64,000 bases of DNA from Bacillus sp. SB49 (GCF_000469135.2 NZ_CP048117.1:1649501-1713500), one strand, 5' to 3'; counted from the stretch's first letter, positions 1 to 8,449 are shown. The notes: generated from the sequence alone by a model not told the origin. A program made the numbers and translations.

Positions 1-687
1 TCCTTTCAAGAAGGCTTTCTTCCGAGTCTTGCCCTCATTCTCGTTCCGTTTGCTTTGATCATGCTCCAGCCGGATCTAGGGACAGGTGTCGTCATGGTCG
101 GGACATGCCTTGTTATGCTGTTCACAGCTGGTGCAAGAGTCAGCCACTTCATGTGGATTGCCGCGGCCGGTGCGGCTGGCATGATCGGGTTGATTGCTTC
201 TGCCCCTTATCGGATTAAACGGATCACCGCGTTTCTTCATCCTTGGGAAGACCCGCTTGGTGCTGGGTTTCAAATCATTCAATCATTGTATGCCATTGGA
301 CCGGGCGGACTTCTCGGCTTAGGGCTTGGTAACAGTATGCAGAAATTTTTCTATCTGCCGGAGCCTCAGACGGATTTCATTTTTGCTGTGCTTGCAGAAG
401 AGCTTGGTTTTCTCGGTGGACTGCTTGTTCTCAGCCTGTTCTTCATTCTGCTGTGGAGGGGGATTCGGACAAGCTTATATGCACCGGATCTGTTCGGATC
501 GCTGCTTGCTCTTGGTATCGTTGGAATGATAGCCATACAGGTCATGATCAATGTGAGTGTAGTAACCGGCCTGATTCCCGTTACCGGCATCACCCTCCCT
601 CTGGTAAGCTATGGAGGTTCGTCCCTTACGCTGACCCTTGCAGCTCTCGGCCTGCTGCTCAGTGTAAGCCGCTACTCGGCAAAATAA
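1..687 (+). CDS. spoVE: FtsW/RodA/SpoVE-family peptidoglycan polymerase (3' part)
   Basis: The reading frame is open from base 1, so the 5' end lies outside the window; about 228 C-terminal residues are present. It is a multi-pass SEDS-family membrane protein (lipid II glycan polymerase). Visible signatures are MLQPDLGTG near the start, the AIGPGGLLGLGLGNS loop, LPEPQTDFIFAVLAEELGF and the terminal SYGGSS segment, all typical of FtsW/SpoVE. Position directly before divIB-ftsA-ftsZ fits the spoVE/ftsW slot of the dcw cluster. Family assignment is secure; whether it acts in vegetative division (FtsW) or spore cortex synthesis (SpoVE) cannot be told from this fragment. Confidence 0.9.
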   Translation, partial: SFQEGFLPSLALILVPFALIMLQPDLGTGVVMVGTCLVMLFTAGARVSHFMWIAAAGAAGMIGLIASAPYRIKRITAFLHPWEDPLGAGFQIIQSLYAIGPGGLLGLGLGNSMQKFFYLPEPQTDFIFAVLAEELGFLGGLLVLSLFFILLWRGIRTSLYAPDLFGSLLALGIVGMIAIQVMINVSVVTGLIPVTGITLPLVSYGGSSLTLTLAALGLLLSVSRYSAK

Positions 688-752
688 CCTGATCTTTGTA
701 AAGCAACAGGTGAAATTCCAAATAGGATTCTCCTTGAGTGTTCCCGACCCCT

Positions 753-785
753 AGCACTGCCTGATGGCAGTGCTTTTTCATTTTT
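753..785 (+). terminator. Rho-independent terminator after spoVE/ftsW
   Basis: Perfect 9-bp stem AGCACTGCC/GGCAGTGCT with a TGAT loop, followed by a T-rich tract (TTTTCATTTTT). It lies about 65 bases after the stop codon and separates the upstream dcw genes from divIB. Confidence 0.85.
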
Positions 786-1175
786 GTACAGGTAACAGCA
801 TCCCGTTGCTCCGCTCCCCGGTCATTTACGGAACGAAAGCCCTGTGTACCAAGGTCTACGTCCATTCATGAATTCACGGATAAACGGCACTTCCATCCCG
901 GCTGTCGGATAGGAGAGCCTCGGATCATAACTTTCCGACCGTTTCGAACGAACCAAAAAACAAGCCGTAATAGAGCCATATTTTTCTTCTGTAAACTATA
1001 ATTAGGTTTTAATGTAAGCTTTTTTACATAATCCTTTAATTTTTCGTTTAGAGTTTTTTGTATATGGGTAAACCATTTTAGCGAATGGACGCCGGATCTC
1101 CCGATTCGGCTGTTTTTTTGTATGAAATTTGCTAGCAAACTAGTAAAACTCTCTCAATCTCGTGCACCGTTTTTG
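786..1175. other. Gene-poor intergenic stretch where murG/murB would be expected
   Basis: No convincing gene on either strand. Two minus-strand frames (659-865 and 866-1138) are in the same frame separated by a TGA and run through the terminator, with no ribosome-binding site or recognisable domain. The right half is very A/T-rich, while 786-960 is more G+C-rich and not obviously related to anything else in the window. It could be a decayed gene or a dispersed intergenic repeat; nothing seen here decides this. Confidence 0.4.
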
Positions 1176-1184
1176 TGATATAAT
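1176..1184 (+). promoter_or_regulatory. Extended -10 promoter for divIB
   Basis: TGA followed by a perfect TATAAT (1179-1184) forms an extended -10 element about 100 bases before divIB. No good -35 hexamer is seen 16-18 bases upstream. Confidence 0.5.
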
Positions 1185-1284
1185 GGCAATGGATAGGTGT
1201 ATTGAACATCGACACATATCAAGGAATATCATTCTTTCCGACAGCTAGATAGAGCATCGAAAGGGTGTCTGGGAGTAAGGAGAA

Positions 1285-2214
1285 ATGCCCGTTATGGAAG
1301 AGAGAAAAGTGGTTTCCATAGAAGATCGCATACCAAAACTGAAGCAGACGAGGCGAAAGAAAGCCAATCGTCGATTGATTGTGTATTTGACTATTCTATT
1401 TTTGCTGATTGCGACGGTCATCTATCTCCAGTCGCCGCTCAGCAACGTTCGAAATATCGTCGTGGAAGGCAATGATCATGTGCCTGAAGAGAAGATTATG
1501 GAGCTTGCGAAGCTGAGTACAAACACGAATTACTGGAAAGTGAACGACAAAGAAGCAGAGAAGAATATTGAAAGTCATAAACAAGTCACGTCGGCGACGG
1601 TGGACCGCCGTTTCCCGAATACTGTCCATATTGACGTGACAGAGGCAGAGCGTATCGGATATGTTCAGCAGGATGGAAAGTATTACGCGATTTTGGAAAA
1701 TGGGACGAGGCTGGACGGTTCCGACGCTTATCCTGGTGGGGATGCACCGATTCTGGCCGGATTCACAAAAGAAACGTATTTGAAAGAGATGTCCCAGGAA
1801 TTGAAGGAGCTTCCGTCCAGTGTGTCCAGTCTGATTTCCGAAATACACTGGGAACCGGAGGAAGGGAATCCTTACCAGATCCGTCTTTACATGAATGACG
1901 GTTTCCAGGTTCAGGCTTCCATCCGTAATTTCTCTGATAAGATGCCTGCTTATCCTTCCATCGTTTCTCAATTGGAGGACGGCGCAGAAGGTGTCATACA
2001 TATCGGAGTCGGCGCCTATTTCGAGGAATTCTCATCCTCTGACAAAGAGGAAGGCCCGGAGGAGGAAGAGACACAGACAGGAGAGACAGCACCTGAAGAG
2101 CCTGCGATTCCGGATGAAGTCGCTCCTGAACCGGAGGAAGCAGATGGCGGGGAAGGTGAGTCTGAAAGCGCTCCGGGGTCGGAACAATCTGACCAAGCTT
2201 CCACGATACAATAA
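1285..2214 (+). CDS. divIB: Cell division protein DivIB/FtsQ
   Basis: Bitopic division protein of the DivIB-FtsL-DivIC complex that helps assemble the septal synthase. The N-terminal 30 residues are basic and cytoplasmic (EDRIPKLKQTRRKKANRR), followed by one membrane segment (about residues 30-48), a POTRA domain beginning SNVRNIVVEGNDHVPEE, and a beta domain ending TYPS/YFEEF-like. The C-terminal 50 residues are an extremely acidic E/P/G-rich tail. A second ATG at 1294 would remove three residues and sits 11 bases after AAGGAG; the first ATG is 9 bases after GGGAG, so the start is uncertain by three codons. The long acidic tail fits a halophilic lifestyle (inference). Confidence 0.92.
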   Translation: MPVMEERKVVSIEDRIPKLKQTRRKKANRRLIVYLTILFLLIATVIYLQSPLSNVRNIVVEGNDHVPEEKIMELAKLSTNTNYWKVNDKEAEKNIESHKQVTSATVDRRFPNTVHIDVTEAERIGYVQQDGKYYAILENGTRLDGSDAYPGGDAPILAGFTKETYLKEMSQELKELPSSVSSLISEIHWEPEEGNPYQIRLYMNDGFQVQASIRNFSDKMPAYPSIVSQLEDGAEGVIHIGVGAYFEEFSSSDKEEGPEEEETQTGETAPEEPAIPDEVAPEPEEADGGEGESESAPGSEQSDQASTIQ

Positions 2215-2609
2215 GTTCTTCCGAAGAGAGTAGGGGAGGGGTTGAACCCGCGTCGCTGCGGTGTTTTCATTCCCCGCCCTTCAAGTCCATACCGCGTATA
2301 TCTGTCCTTAACATCACGGCTGTGTGGACGGGGGGCATTCCTTCTCGGCGGACGTTCTGCTGCACAGGCTGCTTTTGTCCAGAAATTACTAATGAAAAGA
2401 TGAAAAAAATCAGCGTATTTAAAAGGAAATTAACGAAAGTCTGTGGAAAACAACTATATAGTACCAGTTTGCCACTAGGATAAAGGAAATGCATAAACCA
2501 TTCGAATATATCAATTCATTTACGTTTATATTGCAGCGATTGTTTTTTGAACGTGAATTCGATATGCTTTGAACTACTTATATGGCTTGTTACAGGAGGT
2601 GCGTCACTG
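2215..2609. other. divIB-ftsA intergenic region without genes
   Basis: About 395 bases hold no supportable gene on either strand. In B. subtilis ylxW, ylxX and sbp occupy this interval. No strong terminator is visible after divIB. The right part is A/T-rich and carries a possible SigH-type promoter (listed separately), so the region most likely serves ftsA-ftsZ expression. Confidence 0.5.
2484..2507 (+). promoter_or_regulatory. Possible SigH-type promoter for ftsA-ftsZ
   Basis: AGGAAAT (2484-2490) and GAAT (2504-2507) are 13 bases apart, near the SigH pattern AGGAWWW...GAAT (one to two bases short). SigH-driven ftsAZ transcription at sporulation is established in B. subtilis; here it is an inference from position and motif only. 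Confidence 0.3.
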
Positions 2610-3911
2610 GTGAATCAGAATGAAATTTTAGTTAGTTTAGATATAGGTACAAGTCGGATTAAAGTGATAATTGGAGAAGTGATGAACGACAGCCTCAATA
2701 TTATCGGGGTTGGCACAGCAAAATCGAACGGAATGAAGAAAGGCGCTATCGTGGATATCGACCAAACGGTCCATTCGATTCGTTCTGCCGTAGAGCAGGC
2801 GGAGCGGATGGTGGACATGAAGATCGACCGCGTCGTCGTCGGGGTAAACGGTAATCATATACAACTGCAGTCCTGTCATGGCGTAGTAGCCGTTTCAAGC
2901 GAAACTCGTGAAATCGGTAACGAAGATATCGCCCGTGTGATCGATGCTGCACAAGTCGTCTCTATTCCGCCGGAAAGGGAGATCATAGATGTCATACCAC
3001 GACAGTTTATCGTGGATGGACAGGATGAAATTACAGACCCAAGAGGGATGATCGGTGTTCGTTTGGAAATGGAAGGAATGATCATTACCTGCGCGAAAAC
3101 CGTTTTACATAATACATTGAAATGTGTGGAACGAGCAGGACTGGAAGTGTTGGATGTTTGTCTGCAGCCGCTCGCTTCCGGCACTGTCTCCTTATCCGGG
3201 GATGAAACAAACCTCGGTGTCGCTCTGATCGATGTTGGAGGCGGTTCTACTACAGTTTCCGTATTTGAAGAAGGGCATTTGAAGGGCACGGGCATGATCC
3301 CGTTCGGCGGAGATAATGTAACGAAGGATTTATCCATCGGCCTGCGTACTTCTACAGAAGAAGCGGAACAGGTTAAAATGAACCACGGTCACGCCTTTTT
3401 CGACGATGCTAATGAAGAAGAAAACTTTTCTGTCACAATAATTGGAAGTAATCGTCAACAAGCATTCAATCAACTGCAAATCTCTGATATGATTGAAGCT
3501 AGAATGGAAGAAATTTTCGTGTTCGCTGCGCAGGAGATTCAGAAGATGGGTGTGCGTGAGCTGCCCGGCGGTTTCGTGCTGACGGGTGGAACGATGAATA
3601 TGCCCGGTGTGCTTGAACTGGCCCAGGACGTGTTCCATGCCAATGTAAGGCTTGCCATCCCGGATTATATAGGTGTTCGAGAACCGCAGTTCACCAGCGG
3701 CGTAGGCATCTTGCAATTCGCCTATCGTAATGCGAAAATACAAGGGAAAGAGATTTTCCCTTCCGTATCGGAAGACTTCCATGAAGAATCGCAGCAGCCG
3801 AAGAAACAGAAGCGATCAACGGCTAAACAACAGCAGAAAGAAGAAACAAAGAAACCAGAGAAGAAAAAAGAGTCAGGCTTCAGCAATCTATTGAAGTATT
3901 TCTTTGATTAA
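2610..3911 (+). CDS. ftsA: Cell division protein FtsA (actin-like membrane anchor)
   Basis: Actin-fold ATPase that tethers FtsZ to the membrane at the septum. Seen: the phosphate-1 motif VSLDIGTS at the N-terminus, the SHS2/1C domain (VDIDQTVHSIRSAVEQAE, VVVGVNGNHIQ), phosphate-2 VALIDVGGGSTT and adenosine motif GGFVLTGGT. The C-terminal amphipathic membrane-targeting helix is SGFSNLLKYFF after a long K/Q/E linker. I chose GTG at 2610, nine bases after a perfect AGGAGGT, because it aligns the VSLDIGTS motif with FtsA proteins; an in-frame ATG at 2547 would add 21 residues that do not look like FtsA and lacks a ribosome-binding site. Length 433 aa, normal. Followed by ftsZ after 75 bases. Confidence 0.95.
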   Translation: MNQNEILVSLDIGTSRIKVIIGEVMNDSLNIIGVGTAKSNGMKKGAIVDIDQTVHSIRSAVEQAERMVDMKIDRVVVGVNGNHIQLQSCHGVVAVSSETREIGNEDIARVIDAAQVVSIPPEREIIDVIPRQFIVDGQDEITDPRGMIGVRLEMEGMIITCAKTVLHNTLKCVERAGLEVLDVCLQPLASGTVSLSGDETNLGVALIDVGGGSTTVSVFEEGHLKGTGMIPFGGDNVTKDLSIGLRTSTEEAEQVKMNHGHAFFDDANEEENFSVTIIGSNRQQAFNQLQISDMIEARMEEIFVFAAQEIQKMGVRELPGGFVLTGGTMNMPGVLELAQDVFHANVRLAIPDYIGVREPQFTSGVGILQFAYRNAKIQGKEIFPSVSEDFHEESQQPKKQKRSTAKQQQKEETKKPEKKKESGFSNLLKYFFD

Positions 3912-3986
3912 CCCACAAGTTTGAGTCGGTCGATGGACAGACGAACCAATAAATCTTGTAATCTCGTGTATTAGGAGGAACGGAAG

Positions 3987-5144
3987 ATGTTAGATTTTGA
4001 TACAAGCATGGACCAACTGGCAACCATTAAAGTAATCGGGGTAGGCGGCGGCGGTAGCAACGCCGTCAACCGTATGATCGAGCACGGTGTCCAAGGTGTC
4101 GAATTCATTGCGGTGAATACGGACGCCCAGGCACTGAACTTATCTAAAGCAGAAGTCAAAATGCAGATCGGCGGTAAATTAACGCGTGGTCTTGGTGCGG
4201 GTGCGAACCCGGAAGTAGGCCGTAAAGCAGCAGAAGAAAGCAAAGAGCAGCTCGAGGAAGCCCTTCAAGGAGCAGACATGGTGTTCGTTACTGCCGGAAT
4301 GGGTGGAGGTACCGGAACAGGTGCTGCACCGGTTATCGCCCAGGTGGCTAAAGAACTTGGTGCTTTGACTGTAGGTGTCGTGACACGTCCGTTCACATTT
4401 GAAGGACGTAAGCGTTCTACACAAGCTACAGGCGGAATTGAAGGATTGAAAGGCGCAGTCGATACACTGATCGTCATTCCTAACGACCGCCTTCTTGAAA
4501 TCGTTGATAAAAATACTCCGATGCTTGAAGCGTTCCGCGAAGCGGATAACGTCCTTCGTCAAGGTGTCCAAGGTATTTCCGATCTGATTGCCGTTCCTGG
4601 ATTAATTAACGTCGACTTTGCAGACGTGAAGACCATCATGGTCGATAAAGGATCTGCATTGATGGGAATCGGTATAGCAACAGGAGAAAGCAGAGCAGCG
4701 GAAGCAGCGAAGAAAGCGATCTCCTCCCCGTTGCTTGAAACATCGATTGATGGCGCACACGGTGTCCTTATGAACATCAGTGGAGGCGCTAACTTAAGCC
4801 TCTATGAGGTACAGGAAGCGGCAGATATCGTAACATCCGCAGCAGATCAGGAAGTAAACGTCATCTTCGGTTCCGTTATCAATGAGAACTTGAAAGATGA
4901 AATCGTTGTGACCGTGATCGCTACTGGATTTGACGAGTCCCAACTTGCACAGGGACAGCAGAAGAAACGCCCTCAGGCAAACCCGGCAAGCCAGCCTAAA
5001 CAGGTGGAGCAGCAGCCGGAGCGACAGAGCGTTCGTGAAGAACAGCCACGTCGTCATACACCACAGCCCCAGCAGAAACCGAATCAGGAAGAAGACACGC
5101 TGGATATTCCGACATTCTTGCGTAACCGCAACCGCCGTCGATAA
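3987..5144 (+). CDS. ftsZ: Cell division GTPase FtsZ
   Basis: Tubulin-like GTPase that forms the Z ring. The nucleotide-binding domain begins [17 protein letters not shown] and carries the tubulin signature [10 protein letters not shown] (about residues 104-113) and the synergy motif NVDFADV in the T7 loop. After about residue 315 there is a Q/P/R-rich linker and the conserved C-terminal peptide [13 protein letters not shown], which binds FtsA, SepF and other partners. The ATG at 3987 is preceded by TAGGAGGAA. Length 385 aa, normal. A terminator follows directly, so ftsA-ftsZ form a unit. Confidence 0.97.
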   Translation: MLDFDTSMDQLATIKVIGVGGGGSNAVNRMIEHGVQGVEFIAVNTDAQALNLSKAEVKMQIGGKLTRGLGAGANPEVGRKAAEESKEQLEEALQGADMVFVTAGMGGGTGTGAAPVIAQVAKELGALTVGVVTRPFTFEGRKRSTQATGGIEGLKGAVDTLIVIPNDRLLEIVDKNTPMLEAFREADNVLRQGVQGISDLIAVPGLINVDFADVKTIMVDKGSALMGIGIATGESRAAEAAKKAISSPLLETSIDGAHGVLMNISGGANLSLYEVQEAADIVTSAADQEVNVIFGSVINENLKDEIVVTVIATGFDESQLAQGQQKKRPQANPASQPKQVEQQPERQSVREEQPRRHTPQPQQKPNQEEDTLDIPTFLRNRNRRR

Positions 5145-5156
5145 ACCAGTTTTCGA

Positions 5157-5184
5157 AAAACCGCCTTTTCAGGCGGTTTTTTTT
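5157..5184 (+). terminator. Terminator after ftsZ
   Basis: Stem AAAACCGCC/GGCGGTTTT around a short TTTTCA loop, followed by eight T residues; begins about 12 bases after the ftsZ stop codon. Confidence 0.92.
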
Positions 5185-5436
5185 GTTCTGAAAACTCGAT
5201 TTCAAGGGAACTTTCCTATTCTACGGATTCATCCAGCCAAGTTTATGAAATAATATTCATTTTACGAAAAGCCGTCTGTTTTCCGCGTTTTATGCGTTCC
5301 TAAGGCTTTATTCCCTTAACCTTCTCCCTTAATACATTTGCTTTCTCTTTTATTTTCCTTCGTCGACTCTTTCGTATTAGAAGCATCAGGAGTATGATTT
5401 CACCCTTCTACAAAACTTGCTAAATACAGGTTCAGA
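5185..5436. other. Intergenic stretch before spoIIGA
   Basis: About 250 bases between the ftsZ terminator and the inferred spoIIG promoter. I see no gene; the sequence is A/T-rich. In B. subtilis bpr and bpf are found in this interval; nothing comparable is present here. Confidence 0.5.
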
Positions 5437-5471
5437 TTCTGACAGACTTTTCATAAGGACGGCCTTATACT
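5437..5471 (+). promoter_or_regulatory. spoIIG promoter with long spacer and Spo0A-box-like -35 region
   Basis: CTGACA (5439-5444) and TATACT (5466-5471) are separated by 21 bases. An over-long spacer (22 bp) with a Spo0A box overlapping the -35 region is the known architecture of the B. subtilis spoIIG promoter, which needs Spo0A~P. Here TCTGACAGA (5438-5446) matches the inverted 0A box TTYGACAAA at seven of nine positions. Assignment is inference from position plus motif. Confidence 0.45.
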
Positions 5472-5509
5472 TTTTTAGTAACAGCAGACAGAGAAGGAGG
5501 GGAGAGGGA

Positions 5510-6421
5510 ATCATATACCTAGATGCTGTTTGGTTGCTCAATTTATTGATGGACGGGATGATTCTTTCGCTTACACAGGGGGTAACGCGGTCAAAGTCAT
5601 CCAGGCTACGGATGGTAACAGGCGCCTTTGTTGCATCGACCATCGTCCCTATCACGATCTACATGCCGGATTCGTGGATGGTCAGCAGTATGGGTAAACT
5701 TGTTTTTTCTCTGCTTATCATTTGGGTAACCTTTACATTCACCTCTCTCCGCGCATTTTTCGTCCAGTGGATCAGTTTTTATTTCATTACGTTTGCGATC
5801 GGTGGAAGCATGATGGGGGTACACTATTTCTTGGCTTCAGAAGTGAATGTGCTGCACGGAGCGGTCGTGACGTTTCGCGGTGGTTACGGTGACCCGGTCA
5901 GTTGGCTGTTTGTCGTCCTGGGATTTCCGGTCTCTTATTTTTTTACAAAATGGCGTTTGAACCAAGTCAGTGTCCACCGGATGAAGCTCGAAGATATTTA
6001 CGACGTGACGGTGGAGTGGCAGGGGCGGCAGGCAGTTTGTAAAGGGCTCGTCGACAGTGGAAATCAGCTCACCGATCCGCTCAGCGGAAAAATTGTATTT
6101 TTAGCAGATCAGCACCTGTGGGGGCAGTTTTTTTCAAAAGAAGAATTGGATCGTTTGGATGTGGACAAGGTGACGGTTACGATGGAGGACTTGGCGGAAG
6201 AGACACAGGCTGCGATCCGGCTCGTTCCATTCAGGGCAGCCGGGTCTCAAAGCGGCCTGCTGTTGACACTGGTTGTCGAGCGGATCATTGTCCATACGGA
6301 TGCGGGGGATTTAGAAATGAAGCATCCGCTGCTCGGCGTCCAGCAGAAGGATTTGACCCATGATCGTCTTTATCACATGCTTATTCACCCGCACATGATG
6401 GTAAAAGGTAAATCTGCATGA
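5510..6421 (+). CDS. spoIIGA: Sporulation SigE-processing aspartic protease SpoIIGA
   Basis: Membrane-embedded aspartic protease that removes the pro-sequence of SigE after asymmetric division. The first half has five hydrophobic segments (about residues 2-145); the second half carries the catalytic DSG motif in [15 protein letters not shown] (Asp near residue 182). Family members begin with a short residue pair followed by IYLD-WLLN. Here this block reads ATC-ATA-TAC-CTA-GAT with AAGGAGGGG at 5494-5502, and no ATG, GTG or TTG lies between it and a TTG at 5417, which is upstream of the inferred promoter. I therefore place the start at ATC 5510 (ATA 5513 is the alternative). Length 303 aa, close to the family's ~309. 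Stop codon lies 17 bases before the sigE start. Confidence 0.88.
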   Translation: MIYLDAVWLLNLLMDGMILSLTQGVTRSKSSRLRMVTGAFVASTIVPITIYMPDSWMVSSMGKLVFSLLIIWVTFTFTSLRAFFVQWISFYFITFAIGGSMMGVHYFLASEVNVLHGAVVTFRGGYGDPVSWLFVVLGFPVSYFFTKWRLNQVSVHRMKLEDIYDVTVEWQGRQAVCKGLVDSGNQLTDPLSGKIVFLADQHLWGQFFSKEELDRLDVDKVTVTMEDLAEETQAAIRLVPFRAAGSQSGLLLTLVVERIIVHTDAGDLEMKHPLLGVQQKDLTHDRLYHMLIHPHMMVKGKSA

Positions 6422-6438
6422 TCCAGGAGGGGGATTCG

Positions 6439-7158
6439 ATGTTCAAATGGTTCTTTAAGGCGAGGCTGTGGTACTACCGTCTGCTTATGAAGCTTGGTAT
6501 CAAGCAGGATGAAATTTACTATATCGGAGGAAGCGAAGCGCTGCCTCCGCCACTGTCGAGAGAAGAAGAGAAAGAACTGCTCGAGCTGCTTCCAAAAGGA
6601 GACAAAGCGGCAAGGGCGATGTTGATCGAAAGGAACTTGAGGCTCGTCGTTTACATTGCCAGAAAGTTTGAAAACACAGGATTGAACATAGAAGATTTAA
6701 TCAGTATCGGGACGATCGGGCTCATCAAAGCCGTCAATACGTTCGATCCCGAGAAAAAAATCAAGCTTGCCACCTATGCTTCCCGCTGTATAGAAAATGA
6801 GATTCTTATGCACTTGAGGAAGAGCAATAAATTAAAAACAGAGGTATCTTTCGATGAGCCGTTGAACGTCGATTGGGATGGCAATGAGCTGCTGCTGTCG
6901 GATATCCTCGGTACGGAAGAGGACATCATTACAAAAGGGATCGAGAAGAAAATCGATAAGAAATTGTTGAAATCGGCATTGGAGCAGTTGAACGACCGGG
7001 AAAAACAAATTATGGAGCTCAGGTTCGGTCTTATCGGTAAGAAGGAAAAGACGCAGAAGGACGTAGCGGACATGATGGGCATTTCCCAGTCCTATATATC
7101 AAGGCTCGAAAAGAAAATCATCCGCAGGCTTCAGAGAGAATTCGATAAAATGGTATAA
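6439..7158 (+). CDS. sigE: Sporulation sigma factor SigE precursor (mother cell)
   Basis: Early mother-cell sigma factor, made as an inactive precursor. The N-terminal pro-sequence is hydrophobic/basic ([19 protein letters not shown]) and the SpoIIGA cleavage region DEIYYIGG is intact, with the two tyrosines at residues 27-28 as in B. subtilis. Region 2 is seen in [16 protein letters not shown]...[27 protein letters not shown] written here in parts: [27 protein letters not shown]. Region 4 helix-turn-helix is [18 protein letters not shown]. The ATG at 6439 follows AGGAGG by eight bases; upstream in-frame starts overlap spoIIGA. Length 239 aa, normal. Confidence 0.97.
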   Translation: MFKWFFKARLWYYRLLMKLGIKQDEIYYIGGSEALPPPLSREEEKELLELLPKGDKAARAMLIERNLRLVVYIARKFENTGLNIEDLISIGTIGLIKAVNTFDPEKKIKLATYASRCIENEILMHLRKSNKLKTEVSFDEPLNVDWDGNELLLSDILGTEEDIITKGIEKKIDKKLLKSALEQLNDREKQIMELRFGLIGKKEKTQKDVADMMGISQSYISRLEKKIIRRLQREFDKMV

Positions 7159-7167
7159 GGGCATCGT

Positions 7168-7196
7168 GCATAAATTTTCCTCCCAGGGAGATACTT
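7168..7196 (+). promoter_or_regulatory. Possible SigF/SigG-type promoter of sigG
   Basis: GCATA (7168-7172) and GATACTT (7190-7196) are separated by 17 bases, resembling the forespore pattern GHATR...CATNNTA with two -10 mismatches. Forespore-specific autoregulated sigG transcription is established in B. subtilis. Inferred from motif and place. Confidence 0.4.
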
Positions 7197-7236
7197 AGAA
7201 CTGATTACAGTCACAGCTTCTTGGGAGGGTCTTACA

Positions 7237-8016
7237 TTGACACGACATAAAGTAGAAATATGCGGCGTAGATACATCGAAACTTCCAGTACTGAAGAACA
7301 CGGAAATGAAAGACCTGTTCAAACGGCTGCAAAGCGGGGAAACCGAAGCTAGGGAACAACTGGTAAATGGAAACCTCCGTCTCGTATTGTCCGTCATCCA
7401 GCGTTTTAACAACCGTGGGGAATATGGGGACGATTTGTTTCAGGTCGGTTGTATTGGTCTAATGAAATCGATTGATAATTTTGACCTGAGTCATAATGTT
7501 AAATTCTCCACGTATGCGGTTCCGATGATCATCGGGGAGATCCGCCGATACCTTCGGGACAATAATCCGATTCGTGTATCCCGTTCCCTGCGCGATACGG
7601 CATACAAAGCACTGCAGATGCGCGAGAAGATGATTGGTGAAACGAATAAAGATCCGGCTCCTCATGAAATTGCCGAACGCATGGGTGTTCCGAAAGAAGA
7701 TGTCGTTTTCGCGATGGATGCGATTCAGGATCCCGTTTCCCTCTTTGAGCCGATTTACAATGACGGTGGAGATCCTATCTTCGTGGTTGATCAATTGAAA
7801 GACGACCGCGAGAAGGATTCCGTCTGGCTTGATGAATTATCTCTCAGGGAAGGCATGAAGAAGTTGAATGACCGTGAGAAAATGATTTTGACGAAGCGGT
7901 TCTTTCAAGGGAAGACACAGATGGAGGTCGCTGATGAGATCGGCATCTCCCAGGCACAGGTTTCCCGTCTGGAAAAGGCGGCGATTAAAGAAATGAATGC
8001 TTCGATGTTTCAATGA
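7237..8016 (+). CDS. sigG: Sporulation sigma factor SigG (late forespore)
   Basis: Directs late forespore gene expression. It begins with the family-specific VEICGVDTSKLPVLKN, continues with region 2 (RLVLSVIQRFNNRGEYGDDLFQ in two parts: RLVLSVIQRF, GDDLFQVGCIGLMKS, NVKFSTYAVPMIIGEI) and region 3 (RDNNPIRVSRSLRD), and ends with the region 4 helix-turn-helix MEVADEIGISQAQVSRLE. The start is TTG at 7237, eight bases after GGGAGG; no other start codon fits the conserved N-terminus. Length 259 aa against 260 in B. subtilis. Its own terminator follows, so it is a monocistronic unit or the end of a spoIIG read-through transcript. Confidence 0.97.
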   Translation: MTRHKVEICGVDTSKLPVLKNTEMKDLFKRLQSGETEAREQLVNGNLRLVLSVIQRFNNRGEYGDDLFQVGCIGLMKSIDNFDLSHNVKFSTYAVPMIIGEIRRYLRDNNPIRVSRSLRDTAYKALQMREKMIGETNKDPAPHEIAERMGVPKEDVVFAMDAIQDPVSLFEPIYNDGGDPIFVVDQLKDDREKDSVWLDELSLREGMKKLNDREKMILTKRFFQGKTQMEVADEIGISQAQVSRLEKAAIKEMNASMFQ

Positions 8017-8025
8017 TGATCCAGC

Positions 8026-8053
8026 GCTCCGCCGATCCGGCGGGGCTTTTTTT
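8026..8053 (+). terminator. Terminator after sigG
   Basis: Stem GCTCCGCC/GGCGGGGC (one T-G pair) with a GATCC loop followed by seven T residues. Confidence 0.9.
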
Positions 8054-8116
8054 ATGCATGGCTCTTTTTCTATTCCTGTTTCTTTCTGCATATAGTGTAA
8101 GAGAGGAGGGGAATAC

Positions 8117-8392
8117 ATGAAAATCACGGAACTGCAGATGAAAGACGTCATTGCCATGGAAACAGGAGAGCGTCTTGGATATATAAGCGACTTGGATATT
8201 GATACACAGCGGGGCCGTCTTAAAGGGCTTGTGCTCACGTTGAAAGGGAAAGCAATGGGGTTGTTCGGGAAGGAGGAAGAGCTTGTCATACCTTGGGATC
8301 AGATCGTCAATATCGGTGCGGATGTCATTTTAGTGAAAAAGTCCGCCTACAAGGGCATCCCTACGTCCCAAAAGGCAGAATCAGAGGAATAA
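8117..8392 (+). CDS. ylmC: YlmC/YmxH-family sporulation PRC-barrel protein
   Basis: Small 91-aa protein made almost entirely of one PRC-barrel fold: MKITELQMKDVIAMETGERLGYI, DLDIDTQRGRLKGLVL, LVIPWDQIVNIGADVILV. The family is found in spore formers; no biochemical role is established. Start ATG 8117 follows GAGGAGGGG. The gene heads the ylm cluster, but an extended -10-like TGTTAAAAT at 8416-8424 lies between it and pgeF, so the two may be separately transcribed. Confidence 0.88.
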   Translation: MKITELQMKDVIAMETGERLGYISDLDIDTQRGRLKGLVLTLKGKAMGLFGKEEELVIPWDQIVNIGADVILVKKSAYKGIPTSQKAESEE

Positions 8393-8449
8393 AACAAGAA
8401 ATAAGCGGAATTATGTGTTAAAATGAAGAGAAATTGAGGTGTTGAAAAT

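Noticed and set aside
659-1138. Two consecutive minus-strand open frames in the same frame
   Set aside because: They are interrupted by TGA, run through a terminator, lack a ribosome-binding site and show no recognised motif.
2547-2609. ATG 2547 as ftsA start
   Set aside because: The extra 21 residues do not resemble FtsA, and a perfect AGGAGGT sits before GTG 2610.
5417-5509. TTG at 5417 as spoIIGA start
   Set aside because: It is upstream of the inferred promoter -10, has no ribosome-binding site and would add 31 residues absent from the family.
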